Source of the DNA: Gnetum montanum
Taxonomy: Eukaryota; Streptophyta; Gnetopsida; Gnetales; Gnetaceae
DNA length: 42,273 bases
Direction of reading: 5' to 3'
Assembly (NCBI GenBank): GCA_015680685.1
Contig: MNCI01017751.1
Location: 452,666-494,938 of the forward strand
Shown here: positions 10,287-23,585 of the stretch, one piece after another
Position numbering within the stretch: position 1 is the first letter of the stretch
How the letters are laid out: each line of letters starts with the position of its first letter
Translations under genes and position numbers: made by a program
The notes under the pieces: generated by a model
Told to the model about the DNA's origin: nothing
The model's database searches: none
The model's input: only the letters and a program-made list of their open reading frames with translations

Positions 10287-13130
10287 ATGACACCCAAACA
10301 AAAACATTCACAAGAAGAAGAACCCTCACAACCATGGGAGAAGAAACCTAGAGCTAGAAGAGGTCAACAAGAACAAGGCCAAGAACAACAAGAGGCAACC
10401 CATGTAATGAGACCTCTTCATGAGGAGCTTGAAGTGGAATTTGTTCAATAGATTCCAGAAGAAGTAGTGCCTATAGAACAATCTCAATGAGGAGAAGCAC
10501 CTAGACCTATGCCAAGGCTTGAAGTCACTCTGACTCAAGCCTGCCTAGACATCATCAAGTCCCAAGAGATCAAAAGATTAGTTCTGCATGAAATAAACTT
10601 CAGGCCCTTTTTGGAGAAAACTGCAAGGGATGTCAAGACATAATTGCAAGCCTCTCCCATGTGGCTAATCATCATGTCTAGTGGGGAGTGGTACATGAGA
10701 GGGACCTATCTCTTTTAAAATAGCCAAAGGCTGGGGTCCATTGTAAAAATCAAGGACATTCAAGTTTCCTATTCGATGGAAGCTATTGCATAGGAACTAG
10801 GGTTACTAGACATTGGAACATAGTTGCCAGAGATATCAACAAAAGGTGATCCTAAGGCAAAAAGGAAGTGAACCTAGCAATGCTATGGGGTGAACTATAA
10901 GGAGTATGGCACACTCACACCAATGGAGAAAATTTATTTTAAGATTGCAACCCATCACCTCAATCCAACGATGAGGCCAAGCAAGGTGACTACTTTTGCC
11001 ACTTGGGCATGCATCACTCTAAGCAGAGAATTTCCCGTTAACCTTCCATGACTAATTTATTTGGAGATTGAGAAGTGCTTCAAGAAGAACAAATGTGGAA
11101 GGAAGACCTTGTCCTTTCCATGCCTTATTAGGAAACTTTGCAAGAGGGTAGGTATTGTTTACTATTCAAATGACACTCTTAGGCATGCTCCCTTGGCCTC
11201 ATGGGAATAAATCATAAAAGATAAAATACCAACAACCATTCAAGAAGAGAAGCTGCCACCACCACCACTCACTCAAGAGATAACATTGGAGGCCCACGTA
11301 GTTCTTGAGTGACTATGGCAACTTCTAGAGCAACTCTTGAGCAAACAAGAGCAACAAGAAAGAACAAGTGGGGTGGATCCATCTATGTATTGGCCAGTAA
11401 TGTGTCATTAATGAGGTGGCCTAAATAGTTAGCCAAATGGGGAGGGGTGGTTCCATTTTCTCTACCCAAAGAATGTAGCTACCTTCAAAGTTGGATCCCA
11501 ACACTTGGGAGGTGATGATGTCATTAGCAACACATCATCTATTCTTAGAAACCTTTAGGAATGCCACTAGTTTCTCAATGATGTTGGAGGAAGGTGAGGT
11601 GATGCATCACCAAGGGCAGGAGACAATGGTAGAAGTGGTAGCTGATCATGTAGCTGAAGCGCTGAATGCATCCACGATGCCTGTACCAGACATATTTGGA
11701 CTCCAAGATGTGCATATGTCTGCAAGCACAGTTAGTGGGAACTTGAAAGTAGCCCAGCATGAAAAACTATTAGAATGACTGGTAGGAACTAGGCAACTAA
11801 CTTTGTATATCCTTGATCTTCCAAAGAACATCACTAAAACCTAGTTAGAGCTACTGAATGAAAGGGGTAGATGCATCATTTTGGAAGGGCAACTAGAAAC
11901 GACCCAAGAGCAAAACCAACACTTGACTATAGAGGTTGTTGAACTTCATGCCTGACTTGTAGAACCAGCAATCCTTAGCCCAGCAATGACAAGAGATGAA
12001 GCTATTAAATAGCTTCAAGAATGATTTTAAAAGGCTAAGGAGGAAGCAGTAATGACCATCTTTAAACAGTTTTTGGTAGAAGTTGAAACACACTCAATCA
12101 AAAAGAACTTAAATCAAATGCATCAAGAAAATGAAGCATTGACTACACAAAATCATCGCTTGTGAAATGTTGATGATCAGAGAGATCAAATGCAAGAATT
12201 CATTCATCAACACTAGGAGTAGCTTGCTAGAGTCAACATTGAATTGAGAAAATTGGCCATGGAAGAATCGTAATCTGTCAATGGAGGAAGTATGCAACTT
12301 GTGACAAAATTTTTCCATTAAAATTTCCACCTAGAGGAACGAAGCTCTCAAGTTTGATAAAGTGAAAAATCACTAGAGGGACCAGGTTGGCTTGTAAAAG
12401 GAAATTAATGAAAACAAAATCCAGATGAAAAAAGCTAAAGTAAATGAAGCCCTCCAGCAACTCTAGCAAAGAAGAGAGATGTGGTAGCCCATCCTTGATG
12501 GGATTGATTCCTATAACAAAGCAAAGATCTGCTTAAAGGAGTTGCAAATTGAAGAGATGAAAAAGTATCTAGAGTTGGCCAATCTCCATTATGCAAACCT
12601 AGAAATGCTGATAGTTGGATGGCCGTGGTCAAAATTGGAGAAATAGGTGGCTAGCTCATATTTTCTATATGAGGCCAAGTTCAAAAACCACAAGGACACT
12701 AAGAAAAAGCTTGAGACTACTAACATTGAACTTGAAGTCCTCAAAGGATGATTCATAAATTAATGATCCATCATTGAGGACCTAGCTAGATGGATGAATG
12801 ACTACTAGGAGCTAAAGAACATAGTGTGGTCATTCAACATTGAATGCAAAAAATTTGTTGTTTGGTTCATTAATGTCAAGGAGTTGTTTCTAGCGATCCT
12901 ATGTCCTTTGGATGTGCCCATTCCAATCCACATTTGGAAAGCTACATGAATGGTTCATGATCCTAGGAGTAAAGAGGAGAAAATGAAAGCACTACTAGAT
13001 CCTTTCTACCTTCCACCTAAAGTTGCAGCAACAGTAGGACAACCACAATTACCTCAACCACCGCTAGTTTGTGAAGTTGGTGAAGGTCCCTTGGAGCCTT
13101 AGGAACCACCACCACCTAAGACTATTTAAT
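10287..13130 (+). pseudogene. Additional 3' ORF of the Athila/Tat-type gypsy element
   Basis: From ATG 10287 to about 11410 a single frame can be followed with about a dozen in-frame stops and no visible frameshift. The N-terminus is charged and Gln/Glu-rich (MTPKQKHSQEEEPSQ...). A block at 10923-11160 (HHLNPTMRPSK, SREFPVN, SFPCLIRKLCKRVGI) resembles the 'putative plant transposon protein' domain that follows pol in plant Athila-like elements. Beyond 11.5 kb, broken frames give long Glu/Gln/Lys-rich, probably coiled-coil helices. A Pro-rich end (13010-13125, with EPPPPK) closes it. The function of this family is not established; 'envelope-like' has been used. A short open piece at 11491-11778 is part of it. 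Confidence 0.55.
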
Positions 13131-13380
13131 CTTCTTCAACAAGCTTCATACCATCAAGGAACATGTTATCCAAATTTTTAAAGAGTTGTATCATGGTGTT
13201 CAATTTTGTGTCTTGAACACCACCATTTTTTGTAATGTGTTGATCCATACACCTAGGCACTCTACTTTTTGTTAATTCAATAAAGTTTATTTTGTTGAAA
13301 GAAAAGTTAATCAATAATCCCATACCTTCCCAATTTTGTAAAAGAACTTGAGGATAAGTTTTCATTCAATCATGAGGGTG
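13131..13380 (+). other. 3' untranslated end and polypurine tract of the gypsy element
   Basis: No coding sequence. The last 70 bases match 220-293 before LTR 1. The G-rich tract next to the LTR reads catgagggtg, a decayed version of catgggggta at 284-293. Confidence 0.65.
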
Positions 13381-14308
13381 TGATGAGTCGTCATTGGTTG
13401 GCTACATCAATGAGGCCTCATCGATACAGTTGACCACGTCGACAAGGCCCCGTTGACACATATTGCCCTATGTCGATGAGGCTTCATCAACACAATGTCT
13501 ATCAATTGCCTATAAATACGTGTGTACTAGTTGCATTTATGGGGAATCCAAATTTCAATCGTAGCAAAGCTCTTGCATTTTTTCCATTCGAATGTTAGAA
13601 TGTTTTCCTTGAGTGCCTGTAACAGGAGTCATTAAGTGTATGGATCTTTATTCAAGCATTGTTGTACCTAAGCATGATAGTTTGTGTGGCAATAAAGATG
13701 AGCTTTCTGATAAACCTTGTAGCACTTTAGATAGATTAGCTATTTTATTTATGCATTTAATGTTTTTAATTATTTATTAAATGCTTTCAATTAGTTATTA
13801 GATATTTTCCAATTATTACATTAATGAGATAATTAATAAAAATAGATTACACACATAAGTATAACTGCTTCAAGCATAACATGTATTTACTTGGTAATCC
13901 CAGTAGTGTTATCGCTTGGTATGCCCAGTAGCATAGCATTTAGTCACCCAAAAATGGATACGTGGGTTCAGGACATGCACAAAAAGTGGGAATGAATACT
14001 TATGTTAGGATTAGTTAAATAATTAGTTAATTAATAATTTAGATTAGTTAAATAAAGTCCTTTTATCTACATTTTGAGCACCAAAATATAAAATACAAAA
14101 TGATAAAAATTAGATGCCTCAGTTACACTTAACCATACTAATGTACATCACAAGTGTAATTGGGAGGACAAGGATTGACCTTAAGGCTAGATTCACTTCT
14201 TAAAGGGCTAGTGCACTGGAAATGATAAAGTCCACAAAACTTGACTGAATTGTGCGTAAATGCTTGTTATTCATATGGTTGGGCATAGGGGTACCTCACT
14301 GCTCATCA
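13381..14308 (+). repeat. 3' LTR of the main gypsy element (928 bp)
   Basis: Inverted ends TGATGAG...CTCATCA. U3 (13381-13508) holds dyad-symmetric GATGAGGCCTCATC-like modules. A TATA box (CTATAAATA) is at 13510-13518. The remainder aligns with 1105-1899. Bases 14309-14313 (gttgt) are where a 5-bp target-site duplicate would lie. Its partner cannot be seen because the left end is truncated. Confidence 0.85.
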
Positions 14309-16760
14309 GTTGTCATCCTAGAAAGCTACATCAAAGGGTCCATAAACATCCATATACAATAGTTTGAGTTTATCTTTATAATGAAAGTTTGCTAGTTTAA
14401 ATATCACACTATTTTATTTCTCATGCTAGTAGGTATGGTGAACCTCTTCCAAGTGACTACTTGAGAGATTTCTCTTACACTTTGAGTCTTGATGAATGCT
14501 TGAATGTTACCTAACCTTAATTGACCTAGCCTTTTGTACCAAAACCTGCTATTACTTGCCTTAGAGAAGAAATTTAAATATTGAGACTACTCATTTACAG
14601 AATATAGATTATTCCTTACTCTAGTAACATAAGCTTTAAAATTATTACTTTATTTACTAATATGCATTTTTTGTTAATGAAGAAAATATTATAATCTTTT
14701 CTTAAAAATTAACCTATGATTAGTAAGTTGTAATGTACACTATCATTAAAATAACCATTATGAACTTTAAGAAAATCATTGTGAATTTTAATTAAGCTTA
14801 TTCCTCTTACCTTTGCCTTATCTTTATCATGAAATCTTAACTTGTTTCCATTAAAGGATTTAAGTATGATGAATTTTTACCTATCGCCAGTCATATGTTA
14901 AGAATGGTCACCATCAAGAAACCACATCTTTGGGTTACATAGCACTTTATGGCTAGTTAAACAAGGATAACTCTTCTATTAATCGATCTCTAAACTTATT
15001 ATCATGTTATATTTTTTTTTACAAAGGCTTAGCAAAATATGATTTAAACATATTTCTGTGTCTAGCATATACTTTGTAATCACTTGTTTTATTGCCTATT
15101 ATTCCAAAATTGAAGTGATAACCTTAAAAGAAATTATCAAGTAGTTTTGAGACATACATGATGGTTGAAATTCTTGGAGGAAGAATAATTTTCACACTTC
15201 TTTGTGAAACCAAGATTTTGAGTTGAGAAAGCTCTATTTGAGCTTTTATGATTAGAGTTGATATTTCTATTGCTAGTTCTTATATTGATGAAAAATCTAT
15301 ACCTCATTTCTCCTCTCTTAGTTGACCATTATTAATGATATCCTTGAGTTTTTCTAAGCTATGCATGAATTACTAAAAAGATTTGATGTAATTTGAGCAT
15401 TTTCCCTTCATATCCTTTTTAGTAGGATGAACTCTTCCTTGAGCTTTGAATTCTCTTGTTTAGTCAATTCAAGCTTTATTTTATAGTTCTTAATCTCTTA
15501 TTCCTTCTTCTGTAAACCCTCATTTACTTTTTCATTAATCTTAATGACCATTTCAAATTATTCTATTAATTCTTCCATATTGACATCATGTAGTTCTTCA
15601 TGTTTAGTCTTAACTATATCTGATGAGGTTGGTTCATCATCATCTTTACTTGGGACTACAGTCTTAGAGGTACTAGGAAGTTGTTAATTACTTGGATTAA
15701 TATACATAAGGCTTGGAAAACCATCAATTGATTCATAATATTTAATATAGCTAGAAATGAAAATAAGTTTTATATAACAATATTGGAATCATTAACTATA
15801 ATATTAGCCTCAGAAAAATACACAAAAGAGTTTTTTCATCATTTTATGTTTTTGTGATACATTATAAATGTTTTAATTGACTTTGTATTTCAACTAATTA
15901 AACTTTTAGTTTACCAAATCTACGCTAAGTACCTTTTGGTTTGAAACTTTTTATTTTTCTGATTCTCCTCATCTCTTTTGTTCTTTGGATAGTTGGTAAT
16001 CATATGATCTATTTCACTACAATAATAACAAGAAAAATATTTATTTTGATTTCTTACCAACTATATTATTTTTTATTTTTTCATTTTATTTGGTAAGGTT
16101 TGCAAGCTCCTTATTAGAATCAAAATTTTATGTTGATGATTTTTTATCATTCTTAGTAGCTTCAACTTTAAATGTAGTATGCTTCTTGTTACTTGTAGTA
16201 TTTGCTCCATTCTTTCTAACATTTTGAAAGGTCAAAGAATACTATAGAGCTATGCTACTATTAATTTGAAAAGAAATTTTGCTACTTTAATGGATAACAC
16301 CTTTGACATAAATCTAATTGGTAGTACAAATAGATCTTTCTAGAAAACTATATCATCTAATTGAGCTTCACTAAGCATGATCATCTAACTTATAGTTTCA
16401 TCCACTTAGCTAAGGAAGGTGCTAATATTTTCACTTACTTCAATGTCAGGAGAATTAAATAAAGTTGTTAGAGTTAGCAGCTTAGACCCTTTAACTTTAT
16501 CATCTTCTTTATAGCTTGTTTGAAGAAGCTTCCATATTTCTATGGTTAATTCAAGCTGCATAATCATCATAAACACTACTCTATCTAAGCTATATACCAA
16601 TGTGTTCATAGCTTGAGAATTATAAATTGAATTGTTGGTTTCTTTGCTAATAGTCCTTCATAATTCATCACCATAAGTAAAAGATATATTTCCATATATA
16701 ATAATCTTAGTCATAAAACCATAGAATTCTATTGGAAGAGAAGCCTTGATTTGATGCCAT
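14309..16760 (-). pseudogene. Copia-1: gag, protease and start of integrase, cut by the gypsy insertion
   Basis: Reading the minus strand from ATG 16760: gag begins with a segment matching the start of copia-3 gag (NQGF, then 16609-16406 open, with SKLLTLTTLFN). A CCHC knuckle starts FSCYYCSE (about 16045). A coiled coil (about 15500-15390, KLELTKQENSKLKEE) follows. A protease-region piece around 14930-14700 matches WFLDSGCSQHMT of copia-3 but its DSG is degraded. The pre-integrase patch (RFWYKRLGQLRLGNIQAF) lies at about 14560-14490. Integrase starts as YMDVYGPFDVAF, and coding similarity stops exactly at the gypsy LTR edge. It is full of stops. The rest (integrase core, RT, RNase H) should lie left of the gypsy element. 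Confidence 0.75.
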
Positions 16761-16812
16761 GTCTAGAAAGTAAGCTTGCAACATGGACTATTACGTTTAG
16801 AAGTATTAACCA

Positions 16813-16828
16813 AGCTTTGCTACTAAAT
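16813..16828 (-). other. Copia-1 primer-binding site, initiator-tRNA-Met type (degenerate)
   Basis: Minus strand reads tttagtagcaaagc. This matches TTGGTATCAGAGC, the usual plant copia site, at 10 of 13 positions (shift by one base allowed). It sits directly inside the LTR end and about 55 bases before the gag ATG. Confidence 0.55.
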
Positions 16829-17520
16829 GTAGTTTCTTGGATGGAGATAGAGGTACTAAGAGAGGGGGAGATGAATTACTACCTAATAAAAATTAAACTC
16901 ATTCAACCATAGAAGATATCCTCAAACTAAAAAGAATAATAGGCTAGATGAAAGAGTAGTTGTAATAGAAATAATAGTATATACAAAGAGCTTATATGGT
17001 CATTCAATTACAAGGATGGTAAGCCTACTTCATTATAAAATCCTTTTAGATCCTTATAAGCAAATCTATTTTTTTAACCTATAAAGTAAGGCTTACAAGG
17101 CTTCTTTTACAAATGAATAAGCTTCAAGTCACATGAATAAGCTTTGGACACAAATGAAGAGAAAACTTACTTGTCCTAGCTAAAAGAGAAGACATATATT
17201 TTACACAGCTAGAATGAATACACACAACTATATCTTTTCAAGAAGAGATAATAGAGAAAAAGAGAAGAAAGAAAGAGGAAATTCTAGCACTTGAACTAGA
17301 GTTTAGGACTAGAATACCAAAAATAAGCTCTTAGAATTGATTTTATGGTAATCATTTTTGTTTGTCATTTTATAAAGGCATTGTAGATCTATTAGGAAGA
17401 AGAAATTATATTTGTTGTATCTCATTCTCTTGTACTACTTTAACATACTGAATAGTGTTGAGCATGTAGTCATAGTAGAGGAAAAAGAAAATTTTGATTT
17501 TGTCTTGATGCTAATAGTCG
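16829..17520 (-). repeat. Copia-1 5' LTR, U5/R and proximal U3
   Basis: Its inner end (minus strand ...aagaaactaca) and the preceding 70 bases align with the LTR end of copia-3 (38290-38384). Both contain 'aatttttat(t/a)agg', a C/T-rich block and an '..aaataaca / aaactaca' terminus. A TATA-like box (CCTTTATAAAAT) is at 17367-17378 on the minus strand. The outer end is not certain. Confidence 0.65.
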
Positions 17521-19300
17521 TGAGTTTTATGCACTCAACAATGTTAGTGATAAAAAATATTTTTGACTTTTTCAATTGCTCCTAATATTTTTCTTAATGA
17601 GTATTGTAGCAATATAATCTTTGGCTTTTTTGTATATTTTATTTAATGGTCCTCTATTTCTACAATCTAAGCGTTCCTAATTTAGTCATGAAGTTTAATT
17701 ATGCAAACCAAGCTTTTCAATTAGAGCTTTTATATGCAAAGGTACCCCTTTTGAGATTTAGTATAATGGATTAATCACAAATGATAATCCTTGGGTTCTA
17801 ATCAAAGTCTGATGTGGTCTTTTAATCGAATGTAGTTCTTTGAACTCATCTAGATGCTTTTTATTTCATCTAGATAGCTTTTTGCAATGACATGAATAAT
17901 AGGATTGTATTAATTCTCAGTTTAATAGTCTCTTTTTTTCCCCAAAGGATAATGAGATAAATCTTGATGTGATCATGATCAATATACTTGAGGATGAAAA
18001 ATATAGATGTTTTAAATTCATCTAGATAATTTTAATAAGAGGTGATGTGGCCATTAAAATAGTGAACTTGTGGATCTTCAATCATTTGGATACTTTAAGC
18101 TTTGCTTAGTGATGTGGTAGTACAAGAAAATTTAAGCTTAAAAATCATTTCCTATATGACTTTATGTGATGTTGATGCAGCAACTCAAACAAAATTAAGC
18201 TTATGTGAGTTTCCTTCTAGATATATTTAAAATCATCTATATGGTTTCAACCCTTTTTGATAGGCTCTTTTAAGAAATGAAGGTGATCTCCTACTTACAT
18301 GGATTCTCAATATCATGAGCTCTAGAAATTCATCTAGATGATCATAAAATCATATAGATGACAGTTTACACTATTCTTTCCATTATAGTGCCCTTAAAAT
18401 AAAATCACATGGGTCTTTTTTAGTGTATATCTTATGTGCCAAAGTGATCCATTAGAATCAAATCTTAGTTCTAAAACTTGATTTTATTTAGTTTCTATCT
18501 CTAAAGTTAATATGGCAAATAAAAGTTGTTTAGCCTTAAAGCTTTTCCTAAAGGTGCACTTGAACATTGTCTTTGTAGAATCAACATTGGTTCTAGAGTC
18601 TAGAGCGAATATTGCCTAGCTAAAATTAAGTAAAATAGATTCAGAGATGTTGTTGAGATAGATTAAAAAATTGAAAGTGCACGTGTCTTTTATGCCTTAT
18701 GAAAGCTTCCTCCCATCTAGATGTTTAGGTGAAAAATATTTCTCATAAGTTGGATGCCTACTGAGTTGTATTAAAAATTTAATTAAGCACATGTTTTTAG
18801 CTCTTAGTAAAATCTAAATGCACGAGCTCTAGCTGACATGGTAGAGAGGTGTTTAGGCCAGGATTGATTCTACTTGTTGGTTCTAGATGCTTATTCTACA
18901 AGTTGATTCTAGATGTTAAGTTAATGATTGAGCGTTTTTAAAAAGTAAAATTTTACACACTAATATTTTGAATTGATCTCACTAGTTAACGTGGTAGAAT
19001 CACTATTTGGATGATCTTTTTTGTTCTAAAGATTGGTTCCAGAGAAAATTAAATTGTGTAATGACAGAGAGTTTTAGTAGAATTAAATTTTGGTTCTAAT
19101 GGCCAGTTCTATGAATTGAGGTAGTAAAAGCTATGTGAAAATTGATTCTAAAAACCACTTCTAGTGTTATATGCCATTAGACATCAAAAGATTCCTCTTA
19201 AACCTACACCAAAGCTCAACTAGACACTCAAAGCTCAAAATATCTAGTGGTATCCTTATTTTAAAAAAACAACTTTTAGAAAATGCCTAATGTTAATTGC
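17521..19300 (-). repeat. AT-rich region, probable distal U3 of the copia-1 LTR, with repeated palindromic decamers
   Basis: No coding similarity is seen. The self-complementary decamer CATCTAGATG occurs at 17847, 18331 and 18714, and one-base variants at 17867, 18019, 18234 and 18351. I assign it to the LTR only by position; no second LTR copy is in the window to prove it. Confidence 0.3.
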
Positions 19301-21399
19301 ACAGAAGGCAGTGCCAAGGCCCTAATGTCTATAAGAAAGCTTAGCAAAATAATTTTTTATCCACATTCTCTACTTTGGAATTTGGTTGTACAAGCCCACA
19401 TATCATATTAAAATTGAACACAGATTTCATTCCCTTTATTTGATAATGATTGCATTAGTGAATAAATCAATGCAAATTGGTCAATTCCATATAATTGGAT
19501 GAAGAGAATTAAGCATAAAATTGCATATAGTAACATGATACATGTAAAGAATATAATGATGTTTGAAGCATGATTCAAATTGGCAATCATGTATCTAATA
19601 ACATATTAAGTTAACCACTTAAACCACTAATTCTATTAAGATAAAAATTTTGTATAGTTCCATAAGAGAATGTCATGGCATATATATGAATGGTGATTAT
19701 ATTTATAAAGTGGAATTAAGAAATTAAAATTTTGTTATACTTGATATTAAACATGCTAGATTTTCATAATACTAATACTGATATTTTAGTACTTTTGTGT
19801 AGACCTAAAGGATTTGTTAGATAAATTAACTTATTTAAAATATATCGATAACAATAAATTTGGAGTATAATAGATGTGTCTAATGTTCATACAACTTGAA
19901 CATGTCTTCTATATAATTCCCTAGAAGTAACATTGATAGCTTAAATAGCTCATATGAAAAAAATTGTTCTACAACATTCTAATAATGCATATTGCTTATC
20001 TTCTATGACTTACACTAAACATAGCTACCATATTATATGTTTATGCTACTAATTGTTCTATCTTTTTATTTCAACTCGGGGATGGTACAATTCCATTCTT
20101 ACTTTAATAATTAGTGCTCTTATGGATAGTGAATTTATTACAAGTAAATATTACATTTCATCAAGTCTCCTACCTCTAATATTTTGCTAATAAAATATAA
20201 GCTTTAAGTATTTTCGCTTCATTTTGTTTACTTTTTAAAAACTTTCTTTAACAAGTTTACAATCTTGTTCTAAGTTCAATACCCTATTTTGTAGCTATAA
20301 TCGTTCTTCATGGAAACATCCTTATTGTTAATATTTTTGGATGATCTCTTTTAAGATCTTTTTAATATGTTTGTTTATCAAGTCGAATGTTAAGAAAAAA
20401 TATATTACTTAGTTTCTAATGACAACAAATTAGCTTCTAATAAAAGTATTACATATGAGACTTCAGTTTTGACATTGAGTTCATTCAACCAGAAATATTT
20501 TTAAGGTTTTTAAATTTTTTTATCATGATTCTTGATTAAGATCTAGTTTCCACACCACACACTTTTAAAGTACTCTAGTTTGGATAATTCTTTGAAAAAT
20601 ATATTTTTGAATTATCCAAATCAAAATATTACAGTTCCTATATTTGTCATTCATTGTATAAAAGGTATTTCATCCATTTACAACTTATTATGGTATACAA
20701 TGTTTACACTTATAATTTTGAAAGCATTGTACTCACAAATATCTATAAGTATTCATAATCTCAAGTTTTTAATTATTTAGTTAGAAAGTGTGATCTCTCT
20801 TATTAGTTCCAAAAAATAGCACTTTTTGGTCAACATTTACCTTTATTATTTTACATTCATAAGATTTTGTAAGTGATGTAATATTTATTTTAGCCTTGTT
20901 TCTAAATTTGCTATTAGTGCTACAACATTTGTAAGTATTAAAAGTTGTATCCATGATTATTCCACTTTAATAGGTGATTAAGGCCTTGGTTCTATTTCAT
21001 ATTATTTATATTACATATTCTTATATCTAAGATAGATATATTTGCAAAGGGTGTAAGTATACATTGACTATGAGCTATGGCTATTATGTATAGGATTTAT
21101 AAGATGTATATAATGATAAAACATGTTAGATGTATAGACTGATATGATGTGATAGTTTATGCTATGGGTTTACTATATATTTATATTGGATATGCTTATA
21201 TGTATGATACTATTAGAGGATGATATTATATGTGTACTATTTGTGTGTGTACTTCATACTCAATCGATTATGTGCATTCAAGATTTTTATAGAGTGATTT
21301 ATGATATTCAATTATGTTATGTGATCTGCTTTCATGTTTCGATGATTCAATTCATATGCTTGCATTAGTATTCAGTCTTTACTTAAGTAGGCTTTGGCT
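19301..21399. other. Unassigned AT-rich DNA
   Basis: No gene recognised. On the minus strand near 20160-20340, broken Lys/Glu/Leu-rich helices (LNLEQDCKLVKESF) recall the coiled-coil part of a copia gag, but this is too weak to name. 21000-21370 is full of tata/gtat words. Confidence 0.4.
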
Positions 21400-23585
21400 A
21401 TACATTCGGAATTTTTCTTTATAAAGGAATATACCTTTGTTTATTTATAATTTCTTTAGATTAAATCTAATCATTTTTTCCTATATCATTTTAGTAGCCT
21501 TCTTGAAGCAATATAATAATATTTTTTATAGGCTCATAATCTAATTTTCTATCCACATGTCCAAACTATTTAAGATTTCATTCTTGTAACTTATGTGAAA
21601 TAGAAACCACTCTAAGTCTTCATCTAATATGCATATTACATAGTTTATCTCTTTTGCTAACATTCAACATCCATCTTATCATTTGTGTTTCTACCATACT
21701 AATTTATTATTTACGCCTCTTTTGTACTGCCCAATATTTAGCACCATAAAATATAGTAGATCTAATTGTTGTTCTATAAAAATTTCTCTTTAATTTTATT
21801 AGGATTATTCTATCACATAAAATATCACTAGCTTGTCTTCATTTTGATTATCCTACCTCAATCCTATTTTGTATATCATTATCAATTAAACCATTTGATT
21901 GAAGCATTAACCCCAAGGAGTAGAATTGTCTGTAGTGAGGGACTTTTTGGCCTTGAATTGTTACTTCTAGTTTACCATTGTTTATGCTGTTATTGAAATT
22001 GCATTCTATATATTCTTTTTTACTTCTACTAATGTTTAAGTCTTTTGATCCTAAAATAATATTTTAGAAATAATATTTTCTTAAGGTGTATCCACCAACA
22101 TAATATGATTTTCAAATAGAATACAGTAAGGGATTTTATCATATATTTCTTTTGTTAATTCATTTATAATGATAGCAAATAATTCAAAGCTAAGTGCATA
22201 TCCTTGAGCTAGACCAACTATTACAAAAAATTAGTTGAAATTCTACAAGTTGTTCTAATTTTAGTGGTATCTTCTTTATACATATCTTGAATCACTTTAA
22301 TATATTTAGTAGGGGCATTTTTCCTCTATAAGATCTATTAAATAATAGATCTAGAAACTCTAACATATGCTTTTTCTAAATCAATAACGATTGTATGTAG
22401 ATTTTCCCTATGTTTGCTGAATTTATCCATTAATTGTTGTATTCAAAAAATAGTCTCTAAAGTAGATTTCTCTAAAATAAATTCAAATTTATTTTTTGAT
22501 ATTGTTGATTCAATTTTAAGACGTTTCTCTATGACTCTCTTAAATTTTCATAGTATGGCTCCTTAACTTGATTTCTTTATAGTTTGTACAATTTTAAACC
22601 TCATTTAGTTTTTATAGATGGAAATAACAAAGGTTTTTCTTCAATTTTCAAAAATTTCTACATATTTCAAAATTTTGTTAAATAACTATGTTAGTGATAA
22701 ACTCTTGCATTTTCAATGCTTTCTAAACTTTTATAGAAATGTTATTTGGTTAGGCATCTTTTTCATTTTTCATCTTAGATCAGGTTTTCTTCACCTCAAA
22801 GAAGGAAAATTCATTAGCCAACTCAAAAGTTAGTTCTTCTTGTTGGTTGTCTTTTCTTAGAAATTTTATATTTAACAATTATTAAAAAATCACCTATCCA
22901 AAATTTAATTTTCTTTTACCAAAATTTTTTTATTTGACTCCTTGATGCATTTGACATGATCAGTATCTTTGCTTTTCTTGTTTATAATTTTTGCCAATTT
23001 CTATATAGATTTTTCTTTCCTTTTTTTCTAATTTCTCATAGAAATCATTGAATTACTTATGTTTAGCTTTGGCTACTACTTTGCCTTCTTTTTCGCCACT
23101 TTGTACATTAGCCTATTTTCTTGCTTTTTGCTTTACTATTCTTCTTTAAATTTTTTTTTATTTTTAATAATATTATTTACTTTATCACTTCATGATCATA
23201 CCTCCTTTGGGATTTATTTTTTTTACCTTTTCTCACCTAAAATGTCTTTTCCAATTTTCCAAAAGTAGCTTTCTATTTTGATTCCAAATTCAATTTTTAG
23301 AATAATCCCAATTCTAGATGTCTTTTTAAAGAAATTCATCTTTAAATAAGGTGATATTTTTTCCTTAAAATTCCTTGATTTTATGCATTTAGTTCTTTTT
23401 TAACTTTACTTTGAAGCTTTGCATAGCTAAATCCATGATCATTAATTGATGCTTACTTGTGATACTCTCTCTAGGTATGACCTTGTAGTCTTTGTAAATG
23501 TCACAATTTATTTTGTGTAGTAAGAAATAATCAATTTTTATTTTATTCATAACACTCTTATATGTAATTAAAGGTTCTACATTCT
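21400..23585 (-). mobile_element. RTE-type LINE remnant, endonuclease C-terminus to ORF end (copy A)
   Basis: Non-LTR retrotransposon protein read on the minus strand. The endonuclease end (IDYFLLHKIN, KDYKVIPRES) lies at about 23540-23470. A basic linker (about 23120-22880) and RT follow: EFILEKSTLETIF (about 22480), IDLEKAYVRV (about 22385), GLAQGYALSFELF (about 22210), and the catalytic box, degraded to LFENHIML (family F/YADD). Next come GLMLQSNGLI-ND (about 21890) and the typical C-terminus FYRTTIRSTIFYGAKYW (about 21780) and FGHVDRK (about 21555). The order and words are those of plant RTE LINEs. Many stops. Confidence 0.8.

Noticed and set aside
2054-14308. An integrated plant pararetrovirus
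   Set aside because: LTRs, primer-binding site, polypurine tract and an integrase are present, as in gypsy retrotransposons; no movement-protein motif seen.
21159-21368. 69-residue hydrophobic ORF
   Set aside because: Lies in simple tata/gtat-rich DNA; composition explains it.
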